Part shown: piece after piece, positions 8,234 to 16,069 of the stretch
Position numbering within the stretch: the first letter of the stretch is position 1
Layout: every line of letters begins with the position of its first letter
From: JAICYJ01 sp963766445
GTDB lineage: Bacteria > Actinomycetota > Thermoleophilia > Gaiellales > JAICJC01
Reading direction: 5' to 3'
DNA: 44,128 nt
Assembly (NCBI GenBank): GCA_963766445.1
Contig: CAVXZW010000020.1
Span: 1-44,128 of the forward strand
Program-made: the position numbers and the translations under genes
The notes under the pieces: model-generated
The model's input: only the letters and a program-made list of their open reading frames with translations
What the model was told of the DNA's origin: nothing
The model's database searches: none

Positions 8234-9298
8234 TCAGCGGGCCGGGGCGGCAACCAGCTCGGCGATCCGGTCGGCGGCGTGGCCGTCGCCGTAGAGCGGC
8301 GGGTGCTCGGCCGGGGTCCCTATTTCCGCGAGCGCCTTCGCCACGGCCGCGGGATCCATCGCCACCAGCCGGTTCCAGCCCAGCTCGATCGTCTCGACCC
8401 ACTCGCTGGTGTCGCGCAGCGTCAGGCACGGCACGGACTGCAGGTAGGCCTCCTTCTGCACGCCCCCGGAGTCGGTCAGGCAGACGCGGGCCGAGGCCAG
8501 CAGCGCCGTGAAGTCGAGGTAGCCGAGCGGCGGGGTCACCAGCGCCGCCCGCTCGGCGCGCTCCAGCAGCCCGCGCCGCGACAGCGCGGACTCGGTGCGG
8601 GGGTGCAGCGGGAACACCAGCGGCCCCTCGATCGACTCCAGCACCTCGACCAGCGCTCCCAGCGCGGCCGCCTCGGTGTTCGACTGCCGGTGCACCGTGA
8701 TCAGCGCGTAGTCCTGCGGCTCGATGCTGAGCCGCTCCAGGATCGTCGAGCGTCGCCTGGCCAGCGGGCCGAACTGGGCGGCGACGTCCACCATCACGTC
8801 GCCGACGAGGTGCACGCCCTGGGTGATGCCCTCGGCCGCCAGGTTGTCGACGGCCACCTGGCTGGGGCAGAAGCGCAGGTCGCTGATGACGTCGGTGACG
8901 ACCCGGTTCACCTCCTCCGGCATCGCCCGGTCGAACGAGCGCAGTCCCGACTCGACGTGTCCGATCCGGTAGCCGGACTTGACCGCGACGAGCGCACCGG
9001 CCAGCGTCGAGTTGGTGTCGCCGTAGACCAGCACGACGTCAGGCTGCTCGGATGCCAGCACCGGCTCCAGGCCGACCAGCATCGAGCCGGTCTGCTGGGC
9101 GTGGCTGCCGGAGCCGGTCTCGATGCGGTGATCGGGCGGCTGCAGCCCCAGCTCGTCGAAGAACACGGCGGACAGCTCCTCGTCGTAGTGCTGGCCGGTG
9201 TGCACCAGCACGTGGTCGCAGAGCGGGGCCAGGGCCCGTGCCAGCGGAGCGGCCTTGATGAACTGGGGGCGGTTGCCGACGACCGAGACGACCTTCAC
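8234..9298 (-). CDS. Non-hydrolysing UDP-N-acetylglucosamine 2-epimerase, WecB/WbpI-like
   Basis: GT-B-fold epimerase interconverting UDP-GlcNAc and UDP-ManNAc type sugars, 354 aa. Start GTG 9298 (VKVVSVVGNRPQFIKAAPLA) fits the family's short N-terminus; the frame is open further upstream but there looks non-coding. Residues matching the E. coli WecB active site are present: the Asp of YGDTNST, the Glu of GHVESGLRS, the Glu of PEEVNR, and the His of ITVHRQSN. The C-terminal TDSGGVQKEAYL loop is also present. It is the first gene of the minus-strand operon. Upstream is a 350-bp intergenic region rich in GTGAC motifs. In WbpI-type pathways this enzyme acts last, on the diacetamido sugar; in WecB-type pathways it acts first. 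Intact, no frameshift. Confidence 0.92.
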   Translation of the reverse strand: MKVVSVVGNRPQFIKAAPLARALAPLCDHVLVHTGQHYDEELSAVFFDELGLQPPDHRIETGSGSHAQQTGSMLVGLEPVLASEQPDVVLVYGDTNSTLAGALVAVKSGYRIGHVESGLRSFDRAMPEEVNRVVTDVISDLRFCPSQVAVDNLAAEGITQGVHLVGDVMVDVAAQFGPLARRRSTILERLSIEPQDYALITVHRQSNTEAAALGALVEVLESIEGPLVFPLHPRTESALSRRGLLERAERAALVTPPLGYLDFTALLASARVCLTDSGGVQKEAYLQSVPCLTLRDTSEWVETIELGWNRLVAMDPAAVAKALAEIGTPAEHPPLYGDGHAADRIAELVAAPAR

Positions 9299-9624
9299 GG
9301 CGGCCAGCCTAGATGATCGATCGCCCCTGACACCGGCGGCACTCGTCGACACCTCCGTCACGGGCGCGGTCACGGGCCGCACCGCCGCCCGCGCCCAGAT
9401 TGGAGTCAAACCCCGCTCCCGCCCCCGCCACGGGTTCGTGACGGCGCCGTGACACGTGTCACGACCGCTGTGACAGGCGATTCGCATGGTTGCGCAGATC
9501 GCGCCCGATCGGGGCTCAGAGCCCGCTTCGGGGTGCGTTGCAGGTCGCTGCCGGGTGCGTGACCGGCCGTGACCGCGGCGTGCGAAAGCGGGGGCTCTTC
9601 GCGAGCAACATCGCCGTGACAGCG
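9299..9624. other. Intergenic region rich in GTGAC/GTCAC motifs
   Basis: Between the epimerase start (9298) and the hairpin after ccdA. No credible gene: the frames read here are Arg/Pro-rich with no recognisable protein. At least nine GTGAC or GTCAC pentamers are seen (9357, 9369, 9438, 9449, 9458, 9470, 9559, 9568, 9616), where about 0.6 would be expected by chance. One, CGCTGTGAC at 9466, is the complement of GTCACAGCG, the half-site reported for mycobacterial MtrA. The epimerase operon promoter must lie here, but I cannot pick a clear -35/-10 pair. Confidence 0.55.
9448..9463. promoter_or_regulatory. 16-bp perfect palindrome, CRP/FNR- or E-box-like site
   Basis: CGTGACACGTGTCACG is perfectly self-complementary. 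Its core GTGA-N6-TCAC matches the CRP/FNR family consensus core, with CACGTG at the centre. It lies about 150 bp upstream of the epimerase start within the GTGAC-rich region, so it may be an operator for the nucleotide-sugar operon. The regulator is unknown. Confidence 0.45.
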
Positions 9625-9645
9625 GTGCCACGGCGGCTGTGGCAC
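9625..9645 (-). terminator. Candidate hairpin terminator after ccdA
   Basis: Perfect 7-bp inverted repeat GTGCCAC / GTGGCAC with a 7-nt loop, starting 5 nt downstream of the ccdA stop on the minus strand. There is no U-tract, which is common for actinobacterial terminators. Confidence 0.45.
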
Positions 9646-9649
9646 GCGC

Positions 9650-10344
9650 TCAGCCGGCCAGGCGCGCGGTCAGGTCGGTCAGCCGGCCGCTGGCCAGCAG
9701 CACGCCGGCCACGATCAGCACCGCGCCCGAGATCCTGGTGACCACGCCCCAGTGGTCGCGCAGCGTGCGGGTGGCGCCGATCACGACCGGCAGCCAGATG
9801 CCGGCAGCGATGAACGGGACGCCCAGGCCCAGCCCGTACACCATCAAGAGCAGCGCGCCCTGGCCGGCGTGGCCGCGGCTGCCGGCGATGGCCAGGATCG
9901 CCGCCAGCTGCGCGCCGATGCAGGGTGTCCAGCCGACGCCGAAGGCGGCGCCCGCCGCCGCAGCGCCGATCGGGCCGTGCGGCCGTGCCGGCGCCGGCAG
10001 CTTCCAGCTGCTGCGCATCACGCTGGCGGTCGGCACCAGCATCACCACGCCCATCGCGATCACCAGCGCGCCCGGCCACCAGCTCCAGGCCGCGCTGATG
10101 GTCGAGGAACTGCGCTCCCAGCACGCCTGTGCCCGCCCCCACCAGCGTGAAGACGGCGGTGAACCCCGCCACGAACCAGCATGCGGCCAGCCGTCACCCG
10201 CCGCCGGTGGCCGGTCAGGTCGGCTCCCGCCACGCCGCTCACGAACGACAGGTACCCCGGTATCAGGGGCCACACGCAGGGCGACACGAACGACACGAAC
10301 CCGGCCGCGAACGCAACCGAGAGCGCGGTCGCCGACACGTTCAT
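9650..10344 (-). CDS. ccdA: CcdA-type thiol-disulfide transmembrane protein (two frameshifts)
   Basis: Polytopic membrane protein that passes electrons from cytoplasmic thioredoxin to extracytoplasmic thiol proteins, used in cytochrome c maturation. The N-terminus from ATG 10344 reads MNVSATALSVAFAAGFVSF and then the hallmark SPCVWPLIPGYLSFVSG, with Cys23. The frame breaks near 10175 (continuing AGFTAVFTLVGAGTGVLGAQ) and again near 10085 (continuing ALVIAMGVVMLVPTASVM). The second redox cysteine sits in GWTPCIGAQLAAIL. Several further membrane segments run to the C-terminus LTDLTARLAG. About 231 aa corrected, normal for CcdA. It overlaps the TlpA-like thioredoxin gene by 4 nt (ATGA), the expected partner. 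Confidence 0.88.
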
Positions 10345-10883
10345 GCCAGCAGCCGGTCGAGCACGCCGCCGACGCGCTGCTCGGTGGTCTGGCCGATGAT
10401 GCGGTACACCACGCGGCCCTGCGCATCGATGATGTAGGTGATCGGCTGGCCCAGCACGTGGTAGGGGTCGATCAGGTGCCCGTGCTCGTCCCACACCACC
10501 GGCCATGACATGTCGTGGTCGTGGACGAACCCCCGCACGCTGGACAGCTGAGGCGTGCGCACGGCCACGCTCAGCAGGTTGACGCGCCCTGCGAAGCGGT
10601 GGTCGAGCTGCACGAACGCCGCCGCCTCGCGCCGGCACGGATCGCACCAGGCGGCGAAGAAGTTGATCACCAGCGGCTTGCCGCGGTAGCTGCTGAGGCC
10701 GATCTTGTCGCCGTTGATGGTGGTGGCGGTGAAGGCGGCGGCCGGCGTGCGGCTGGCCGGCGCGGGCAGGGCCAGCTGGGCCGGCTGCTTGATCGCGTCG
10801 GAGTGGGCGCGGCCGAATAGCACCACCACCAGCAGCAGCACGGCCGCAATCGTCCCGAGGGCCACGGTCAGCATGCGGCGCAT
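10341..10883 (-). CDS. Membrane-anchored TlpA/ResA-like thioredoxin
   Basis: 180-aa extracytoplasmic thioredoxin-fold protein with an N-terminal membrane anchor (about residues 5-23). The redox motif is WCDPC (Cys80 and Cys83) in LVINFFAAWCDPCRREAAAF, and the conserved cis-Pro region is GQPITYIIDAQGRVVY (about 142-157). ResA/TlpA proteins reduce apocytochrome c or other exported disulfides, receiving electrons from CcdA, encoded immediately downstream with an ATGA overlap. Start ATG 10883 is 19 nt after the M42 peptidase stop. An alternative role is a general thiol reductase rather than one dedicated to cytochrome c; no cytochrome maturation genes (ResB/CcsA) are in view. Confidence 0.88.
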   Translation of the reverse strand: MRRMLTVALGTIAAVLLLVVVLFGRAHSDAIKQPAQLALPAPASRTPAAAFTATTINGDKIGLSSYRGKPLVINFFAAWCDPCRREAAAFVQLDHRFAGRVNLLSVAVRTPQLSSVRGFVHDHDMSWPVVWDEHGHLIDPYHVLGQPITYIIDAQGRVVYRIIGQTTEQRVGGVLDRLLA

Positions 10884-10902
10884 GCCGGGATGGTACCGCC
10901 GG

Positions 10903-11955
10903 TTACTCGGCGGTTGGTGCGTCCGCCAGCCGCCGCACGTACGCGGCCACTAACACCGCGCAGGCCTCGAGGTCGGCTGGGTCGAGCAGCTCGTTGGGCG
11001 AGTGCATGTGACGCAGTGGGATGCTGACGACGCCACCGGGGACGCCGCTTCGCGTCACCTTGACGGCGTCCAGGTCGGTTCCGGTGTCACCGCCGGACGG
11101 CTCCACCTGGTAGGGGATGCCCTCCGCCTCTGCCGTCTCCATCAGACCCTCGAACACCTTCGGATGCACGCCGCCCCCGCGCAACAGGGCCGGCCCCTTG
11201 CCCAGCTCGACGTGCCCGTACTGCTGCTTGCTGGTGCTCGGGTAGTCGGTGGCGTTGGTCACGTCGACCGCGATCGCGACGTCCGGAGCCGACGCGTACC
11301 CGGACGTGTAGGCACCCAGGAAGCTGGTCTCCTCGCCGACCGTCGCCACGCCGGTCAGCGAGGCGGAGCCGGGCTTCTCGGCGTACAGCCGAACCGCCTC
11401 GGCGGCCACGAACGCTCCGCAGCGGTTGTCGGCGGCGCGCGTGGCGATGCGCCCGTTGGCCAGCTGAACCAGCGGCTGCTCCAGCACCGCCAGGTCGCCG
11501 ATCCCGATCAGCTTGGCGGCGTCCTTGGCGTCCGCGGCGCCGACGTCGATCCACAGGTCGCGCAGCTTCGACGGCTTCTCGCGATCGGCCGCGTCCTGGT
11601 GGTGGCGCGACTTCTTGCCGACGACCCCGGCGACGGGGCCGGCGTTGCCCAGGATCCGCACGCGCTGGCCGACCAGCACCTCCGGGTCCCACCCGCCCAG
11701 CGGGCCGAACCACAGGTAGCCCTCGTCGTCGACGTGGTTGATGACCAGCCCGATCTCGTCGATGTGCCCGAAAACGGCCACCTTCGGGTCGCCGTCGGGG
11801 ACCGCCTCAGCGAAGCTCGAGCCGAGCGTGTCGTGGCGCGTATCGGCGAAGGCCGAGGTGTACTCGCGCCAGACGCGGGCCGGCAGCCGCTCGTCCCCGC
11901 TGGGGCCGGCGGCGTCGACCAGGCGCTCGAAGAACTCCATCGACTGCTTGCGCAT
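10903..11955 (-). CDS. M42-family metallopeptidase (glutamyl aminopeptidase/endoglucanase-like)
   Basis: Dinuclear-metal aminopeptidase of 350 aa, cytosolic, forming TET-like oligomers in known members. Metal and catalytic positions of the family are present: His64 in VFGHIDEIG, Asp176 in RAADNRCGA (bridging), the Glu208-Glu209 pair in VGEETSFLGA, Asp231 in AVDVTNATDYP, and a C-terminal His in IPLRHMHSP. The intervening PDZ-like domain (about 80-165) is also normal. It starts at ATG 11955, or possibly at the second Met five residues later (MEFFERLVDAAGPSGDE), which fits the family slightly better. It ends 19 nt before the TlpA-like gene. A housekeeping peptide-recycling role is likely; no link to the redox pair is evident. 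Confidence 0.92.
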   Translation of the reverse strand: MRKQSMEFFERLVDAAGPSGDERLPARVWREYTSAFADTRHDTLGSSFAEAVPDGDPKVAVFGHIDEIGLVINHVDDEGYLWFGPLGGWDPEVLVGQRVRILGNAGPVAGVVGKKSRHHQDAADREKPSKLRDLWIDVGAADAKDAAKLIGIGDLAVLEQPLVQLANGRIATRAADNRCGAFVAAEAVRLYAEKPGSASLTGVATVGEETSFLGAYTSGYASAPDVAIAVDVTNATDYPSTSKQQYGHVELGKGPALLRGGGVHPKVFEGLMETAEAEGIPYQVEPSGGDTGTDLDAVKVTRSGVPGGVVSIPLRHMHSPNELLDPADLEACAVLVAAYVRRLADAPTAE

Positions 11956-11989
11956 CCGGCGAGTTATAGCCGTGTACGCCGGGTCTGCG

Positions 11990-13373
11990 CTACACGGCCG
12001 CAGCCGCCGGCAGCGTGACCGTGAAGACCGTCGCCCCGGGCTGCGAGCGCAGCGTGACGTCGCCGCGATGGCCGGTCACGATCCGGCGCACGATGTCGAG
12101 GCCGAGGCCCGAGCCCTCGCCCACGCCCTTGGTGGTGAAGAACGGCTCGAACACCCGGGACTGCTGCTCGGGCGGGATGCCGGGGCCGTCGTCGGCGATG
12201 TCGACGGCCACGCCCGCGGTGCTGCGCCTGGTGGTGAGGGTGATCGTCCCCTGGCCGTCGATCGCGTCCAGCGAGTTCACGATCAGGTTCGTCCAGACCT
12301 GGTTCAGCTCCGATCCGTGCGCCGTCACGCGTGGCAGGGTGCGATCGTAGTGCCGCTCGATGGTGATGCTGCCCTGCTTCAGCCGGTGTCCGAGGATGGT
12401 CAGCGTGCTGTCGAGGCCGTCGTGCAGGTCGACCTCGGCCACGGCCGCCCGGTCCATGTGCGTGTAGTCCTTGATCGCCGACACCAGCTCCGAGATGCGC
12501 GCCGTCGACTCGTGCAGCTCCGCGACCAGGCCGGTCGCGGTCAGTGACGCCGCCACCCACTCAAGCGCCGCCACCCGGGCGCCCCCGGCGGCCTCGGCCA
12601 CCTGCTCCAGCCAGGCGTCGTCGACGCCGGCTCGGGCCAGCGGCTCGGCCAGCCGCCAGCCGTCGGCGCCCAGCTCGTCGAGCTTCGCGGCCAGGGCGTC
12701 CTCGCGGTCGGCGGCGTCCATCGCCCCGCCCGCCGATGCGACTGCCGCGGCCTTCCGGGCAGCCTGCTGCAGCTCCACCAGGCGTGCAACCTGTTCCCGT
12801 TCCAAGCCGCTGGACACGAACTGGTGGGCGGTGTCTTGGAGCGTGTCCAGCGCCTCGGCCAGCTCGGATGCGGTGCGTCGGGCGGCCGCGGCCGGGTTGT
12901 TCAGCTCGTGGGCGAGCCCGGCGGAGAGCGTGCCCAGGGCGGCCAGCTTCTCCTGCTGGCGCACACTCGACTGGGCCGCCTGCGCGATCGGCGCGATCAG
13001 CCGCACGGCCGTCCGCATCGCCGGCGGCGTTGCCTGCAGGAAGGCCAGGAAGCTGTCGGCATCCCAGGTGACGACGCGCGCCGGGGTGCTGGCGCGGCCG
13101 GTGGCGACGGCGGGATCCCCGGTCAGGAGGTTGGACGCGCCGGAGTAGGTCGGGGCCGTGCCGCTCGCTCAGCACCATGTCGACGCCGTTGATGCAGCGT
13201 GACCACTCGATCGTGCCCTCGGCGATCACGACGAACCGCTCCACCGGCTTGCCCTGGACGGTGACCGTGTCGCCGACCGCGAGCGTCCCCTCGACGCCGC
13301 GCGCCGCAAACGCGGCCAGCGTCTCGTCGTCGACGCCCTGGAACAGGTCGAGGTCGGCCAGCAGCTCGATCAT
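11990..13373 (-). CDS. cNMP-binding-domain histidine kinase (frameshift)
   Basis: Soluble sensor kinase of about 460 aa. The N-terminal cyclic-nucleotide-binding-like domain (about 1-110) starts MIELLADLDLFQGVDDETL, with AVGDTVTVQGKPVERFVVI. The frame shifts near 13155 and resumes with VVTWDADSFLAFLQATPPAM, the end of that domain. The H-box is LGTLSAGLAHELNNPAAAAR (His about residue 165). The ATPase domain has NQVWTNLIVNSLDAI, DDGPGIPPE and GEGSGLGLDIVRRIV. No membrane segment is seen. It overlaps the stop of the response-regulator/flavoprotein gene by 4 nt, so these are likely partners. Whether it binds a nucleotide is unknown; the domain may instead sense redox state or a partner protein. 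Confidence 0.88.
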
Positions 13374-15058
13374 TCCGCGCCGGCCAGGTACTCGTGCACG
13401 AAGCTGACGGCCATCGACCCCTCGCCCACGGCCGAGGCCACGCGCTTCATCGACTGGCTGCGGACGTCGCCGGCCACGAACAGCCCCGGCATGCTTGTCT
13501 CGAGCAGATAAGGGTTGCGTTCGAGCCGCCAGCGCGGGCGCACGTCCTCGAGCAGCAGCTCGGAACCGGCCAGCACGAAGCCACGCGTGTCACGGGCCAC
13601 GTCATCGGGCAGCCACTCGGTCTGCGGCCGCGCTCCGATGAACACGAACATCGCGGCCAGCTCCATCTCGTCATCGGCTCCGCCGGCCGTGTCGCGCACG
13701 GTGATCCGCTCCAGCTGGTCGTCGCCGTGAGCCGCGGCCACCTCGGCGTTGGTGCGCACGGTGATGTTGGACGTGCCCTCGATCGTGTCGATCAGGTAGC
13801 GGGACATGCTCTTGGCGAGGCTGTCGCCGCGGTAGAGGATGGTGACGTGCTGGGCGTAGCCGGCGAAGTAGATGGCCGCCTGCCCGGCGGAGTTGGCGCC
13901 GCCCACGACCACGACGTGCTCGTCACGGCATGACACGCCCTCGGTGCGCGAGCCGCCGTAGTAGACGCCGCGGCCGGTCAGCTCCTCGACCCCGGGCGCG
14001 TCCAGCAGGCGGTAGTCGACACCGGTGGCGACGATCACGGCCGCCGCGCCCAGCTCCTCGCCGCCGGCCAGGTGCACGACCTTGGACGGGCCGCGCTGCT
14101 CGATCCGGGTCACCTGCTGGACGGTCAAGAGCTCGGCGCCGAAGCGCTGGGCCTGGGTGGTGGCGCGGCGGGCGAGGTCACCGCCGCTGAGCCCAACCGG
14201 GAAGCCCAGGTAGTTCTCGATCCGTGAGCTCTGGCCGGCCTGGCCACCCGGGGCGTCGCGTTCGACGAGGGCCGTCTGCAGGCCCTCGGATGCGCCGTAC
14301 ACGGCCGCCGCCAGCCCGGCAGGGCCGCCGCCCACGATCACGAGGTCGTAGAACGGCCGCTCCGCGCGGCGCAGCACGCCCGTGCGCTCCGCCAGCTCGG
14401 TGATGGTGGGCCCGTGCAGCGAGCCGCCGTCGGGGAACAGCACCAGCGGTAGCACGCCGTCGCCCTCGGCGGCCGCGAGCAGGCGCCGTGCCTCGTCCTC
14501 GCGCTCGACGTCCAGCCACTGGAACGGCACCTGGTTTCGGGCCAGGAAGTCGCGGGCGTCGTGCGACTCGCGCGACCAGCGGTGGCCGACCAGCTGGATG
14601 CGGTCGGCGGCGGGCGGCGCCTCGGCCCGCCAGGCATCGAGCAGGTCGTCGACCACGGGGTACAGCTGCTCCTCCGGCGGATCCCATGGCTTCAGCAGGT
14701 AGTGGTCGAGCGAGACGCGGTTGATCGCGTCGATCGCGGCCTGCGTGTCGGCGTACGCCGTCAGCAAGGCCCGCTTCGCGTCCGGCGCGATCTCGAGCGC
14801 CGCCTCCAGCAGCTCCACGCCGGACATGCCGGGCATGCGCTGGTCGACCAGCAGCAGCGCGATCGGCGTGCCCCGGAGCTTCGCCTCGCGCAGGGTGACC
14901 AGCGCCTCCTCGCCGCTGCCGGCCCGCAGCACGCGATAGTCGCGCCCGTAGCGGCGGCGCAGGTCGCGCTCGACCGCGCGCGCAACCGACTGCTCGTCGT
15001 CGACCGCCAGCAGCACCGGCCGTGACGTCTCAGCTGCGGCGGGCGCTTGGTCGGTCAT
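13370..15058 (-). CDS. Response regulator fused to thioredoxin-reductase-like FAD/NAD(P)H protein
   Basis: 562-aa three-part protein. Residues about 13-130 are a receiver domain with phospho-acceptor Asp72 in LLLVDQRMPGMSG and the conserved Lys in HYLLKPWDPP. Residues about 155-230 resemble a glutaredoxin-like fold without cysteines (FLARNQVPFQWLDVER). Residues about 240-560 form a two-dinucleotide-fold reductase: VIVGGGPAGLAAAVYG (FAD), VVVVGGANSAGQAA (NAD(P)H) and PGLFVAGDVRSQSMKRV. The CxxC that thioredoxin reductases carry before the NADPH motif is missing; the region reads YYGGSRTEGVSCRDEH with one Cys. It is therefore probably not a thioredoxin reductase in the usual sense. ATG 15058 is chosen because it overlaps the zinc-finger stop (ATGA) and starts just before the receiver. 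Intact. Confidence 0.9.
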   Translation of the reverse strand: MTDQAPAAAETSRPVLLAVDDEQSVARAVERDLRRRYGRDYRVLRAGSGEEALVTLREAKLRGTPIALLLVDQRMPGMSGVELLEAALEIAPDAKRALLTAYADTQAAIDAINRVSLDHYLLKPWDPPEEQLYPVVDDLLDAWRAEAPPAADRIQLVGHRWSRESHDARDFLARNQVPFQWLDVEREDEARRLLAAAEGDGVLPLVLFPDGGSLHGPTITELAERTGVLRRAERPFYDLVIVGGGPAGLAAAVYGASEGLQTALVERDAPGGQAGQSSRIENYLGFPVGLSGGDLARRATTQAQRFGAELLTVQQVTRIEQRGPSKVVHLAGGEELGAAAVIVATGVDYRLLDAPGVEELTGRGVYYGGSRTEGVSCRDEHVVVVGGANSAGQAAIYFAGYAQHVTILYRGDSLAKSMSRYLIDTIEGTSNITVRTNAEVAAAHGDDQLERITVRDTAGGADDEMELAAMFVFIGARPQTEWLPDDVARDTRGFVLAGSELLLEDVRPRWRLERNPYLLETSMPGLFVAGDVRSQSMKRVASAVGEGSMAVSFVHEYLAGAE

Positions 15059-15336
15059 GCCGGTGAGCCGGCCGTGAAGGCCACCTCGTCGGGGTAGCAC
15101 CAGAACCAGTCCTCGCCGGGCTCGGCCGAGCGGATCACGGGGTGGCCGGTCTCACTGGCGTGGGCGGTGGCGTGGCGGTTGGGCGACGAGTCGCAGCAGC
15201 CGATGTGGCCGCAGCTGGTGCACATGCGCAGGTGCAGCCAGCGGCTGCCCATGCGCAGGCAGTCCTCACAGCCTGCGATCGGCTCGGGCAGGTCGGTGAT
15301 CGTGATCTGGTCGAGATGGGTGCATTGACCTGGCAA
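15055..15336 (-). CDS. UBP-type zinc-finger protein
   Basis: 93-aa zinc-binding protein related to the ZnF-UBP domain of eukaryotic deubiquitinases, also found in bacteria. The Cys/His ladder is seen as CTH, CEDC, CTSCGHIGCCDSS and HATAHASETGH, followed by SAEPGEDWFWCYPDEVAF. I chose the TTG at 15336 because AGGAGG lies 5 nt upstream and it avoids overlapping the neighbouring gene; the frame stays open for 15 more codons. It overlaps the response-regulator/flavoprotein start by 4 nt. In eukaryotes the fold binds free C-terminal Gly-Gly tails; a bacterial ligand is not established. The constant neighbours suggest it works with the flavoprotein and kinase. Confidence 0.88.
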   Translation of the reverse strand: MPGQCTHLDQITITDLPEPIAGCEDCLRMGSRWLHLRMCTSCGHIGCCDSSPNRHATAHASETGHPVIRSAEPGEDWFWCYPDEVAFTAGSPA

Positions 15337-15370
15337 CGCGGCCTCCTGGGACGGATGCAGGCAGCGTAGA

Positions 15371-15994
15371 TCAGCGGTCAAATGCGGTGGCTGCGCGGCC
15401 GGTCAACCCGAGCGTGATCGCGCCCAGCGTCGCTCCGGCCACATCCATGCCGAGGTCGCCGATGGTGTCGCGGTACGCGCCGTAGCCGCTGGCGACGGGG
15501 TGCGTGAAGGCCGTCCACTCGGCCAGCTCGATGCCGATGCCGAGCATGGCCGCGGCGCCCGCCGCGGCCAGGATCGTGACCAGACGGTCGGCGCTACGGG
15601 TGACGAGCAACGCGCCTGCGAAGCCGGTCAGGGCGACGGTGCCGACCAGGTGCGAGAAGTTGTCGAAGTTGTCGATGCGGCCGTAGAGGCCGAGGCTGTT
15701 GCCGGCAGCGTCGAACGCGAACGGCACCAGCAGATAGGCGTCGGCGGCCAGTGGGTAGCGGCCGCGGCCGCGCGCGGCCCAGATCAGCGGCAGCACGATC
15801 AGGCCGACCGGGTAGACGACGCCGCGCAGCCACAGCGCCTGGCCGTGGAAGCCGCCGGCAGCCGGCACCACGAAGCTCGCGGCCAGCAGGCAGGCGACGG
15901 TGACCTTTCCGGCCGCCAGCCACGCCAGGGGATCGAGGCGCGGGCGGCGAGCGGCGGTGACTGCGGGGATGGCGATCAGGCTCATGCCACCCAC
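15371..15994 (-). CDS. Integral membrane protein, possibly YjdF/DUF2238-like
   Basis: 207-aa hydrophobic protein with about five to six predicted membrane segments (for example VTVACLLAASFVVPAAG, VVYPVGLIVLPLIWAA and LVTILAAAGAAAMLGIGIEL). Conserved-looking polar stretches lie between helices: GNSLGLYGRIDNFDNFSHLVG (aromatic, D/N-rich) and AEWTAFTHPVASGYGAYRDTIGDLGMD. The FDNFSH and Gly-Asp-Leu-x-x-Asp patterns recall the YjdF/DUF2238 family, but I am not certain. Start GTG 15994 has AAGGCGG 7 nt upstream; an ATG lies at 15985. A strong hairpin overlaps this start. It ends 34 nt before the zinc-finger start and may belong to its operon. Function unknown. Confidence 0.7.
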   Translation of the reverse strand: MGGMSLIAIPAVTAARRPRLDPLAWLAAGKVTVACLLAASFVVPAAGGFHGQALWLRGVVYPVGLIVLPLIWAARGRGRYPLAADAYLLVPFAFDAAGNSLGLYGRIDNFDNFSHLVGTVALTGFAGALLVTRSADRLVTILAAAGAAAMLGIGIELAEWTAFTHPVASGYGAYRDTIGDLGMDVAGATLGAITLGLTGRAATAFDR

Positions 15995-16019
15995 GGTAGA
16001 GCCGCCTTCCGTGGATGGC
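15986..16019 (-). promoter_or_regulatory. 11-bp hairpin over the membrane-protein start region
   Basis: As minus-strand RNA, GCCAUCCACGG and CCGUGGGUGGC form an 11-bp stem with one G-U pair and a 12-nt loop containing AAGGCGG. The right arm includes the GTG start at 15994. On the opposite strand the G-U pair becomes a C-A mismatch, which favours a minus-strand RNA role. It lies 50 nt after the NHL-protein stop at 16070, so it may be that gene's terminator, a translation-control hairpin, or both. Confidence 0.45.
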
Positions 16020-16069
16020 GTCAGGGCTACCCCTACACGTCGCTGCGCACCCAGGCGCCCGCTCCGGGT

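Noticed and set aside
9406..9645. 79-aa minus-strand frame in the GTGAC-rich region
   Set aside because: No homology pattern, no ribosome-binding site, and it crosses the hairpin and repeated motifs.
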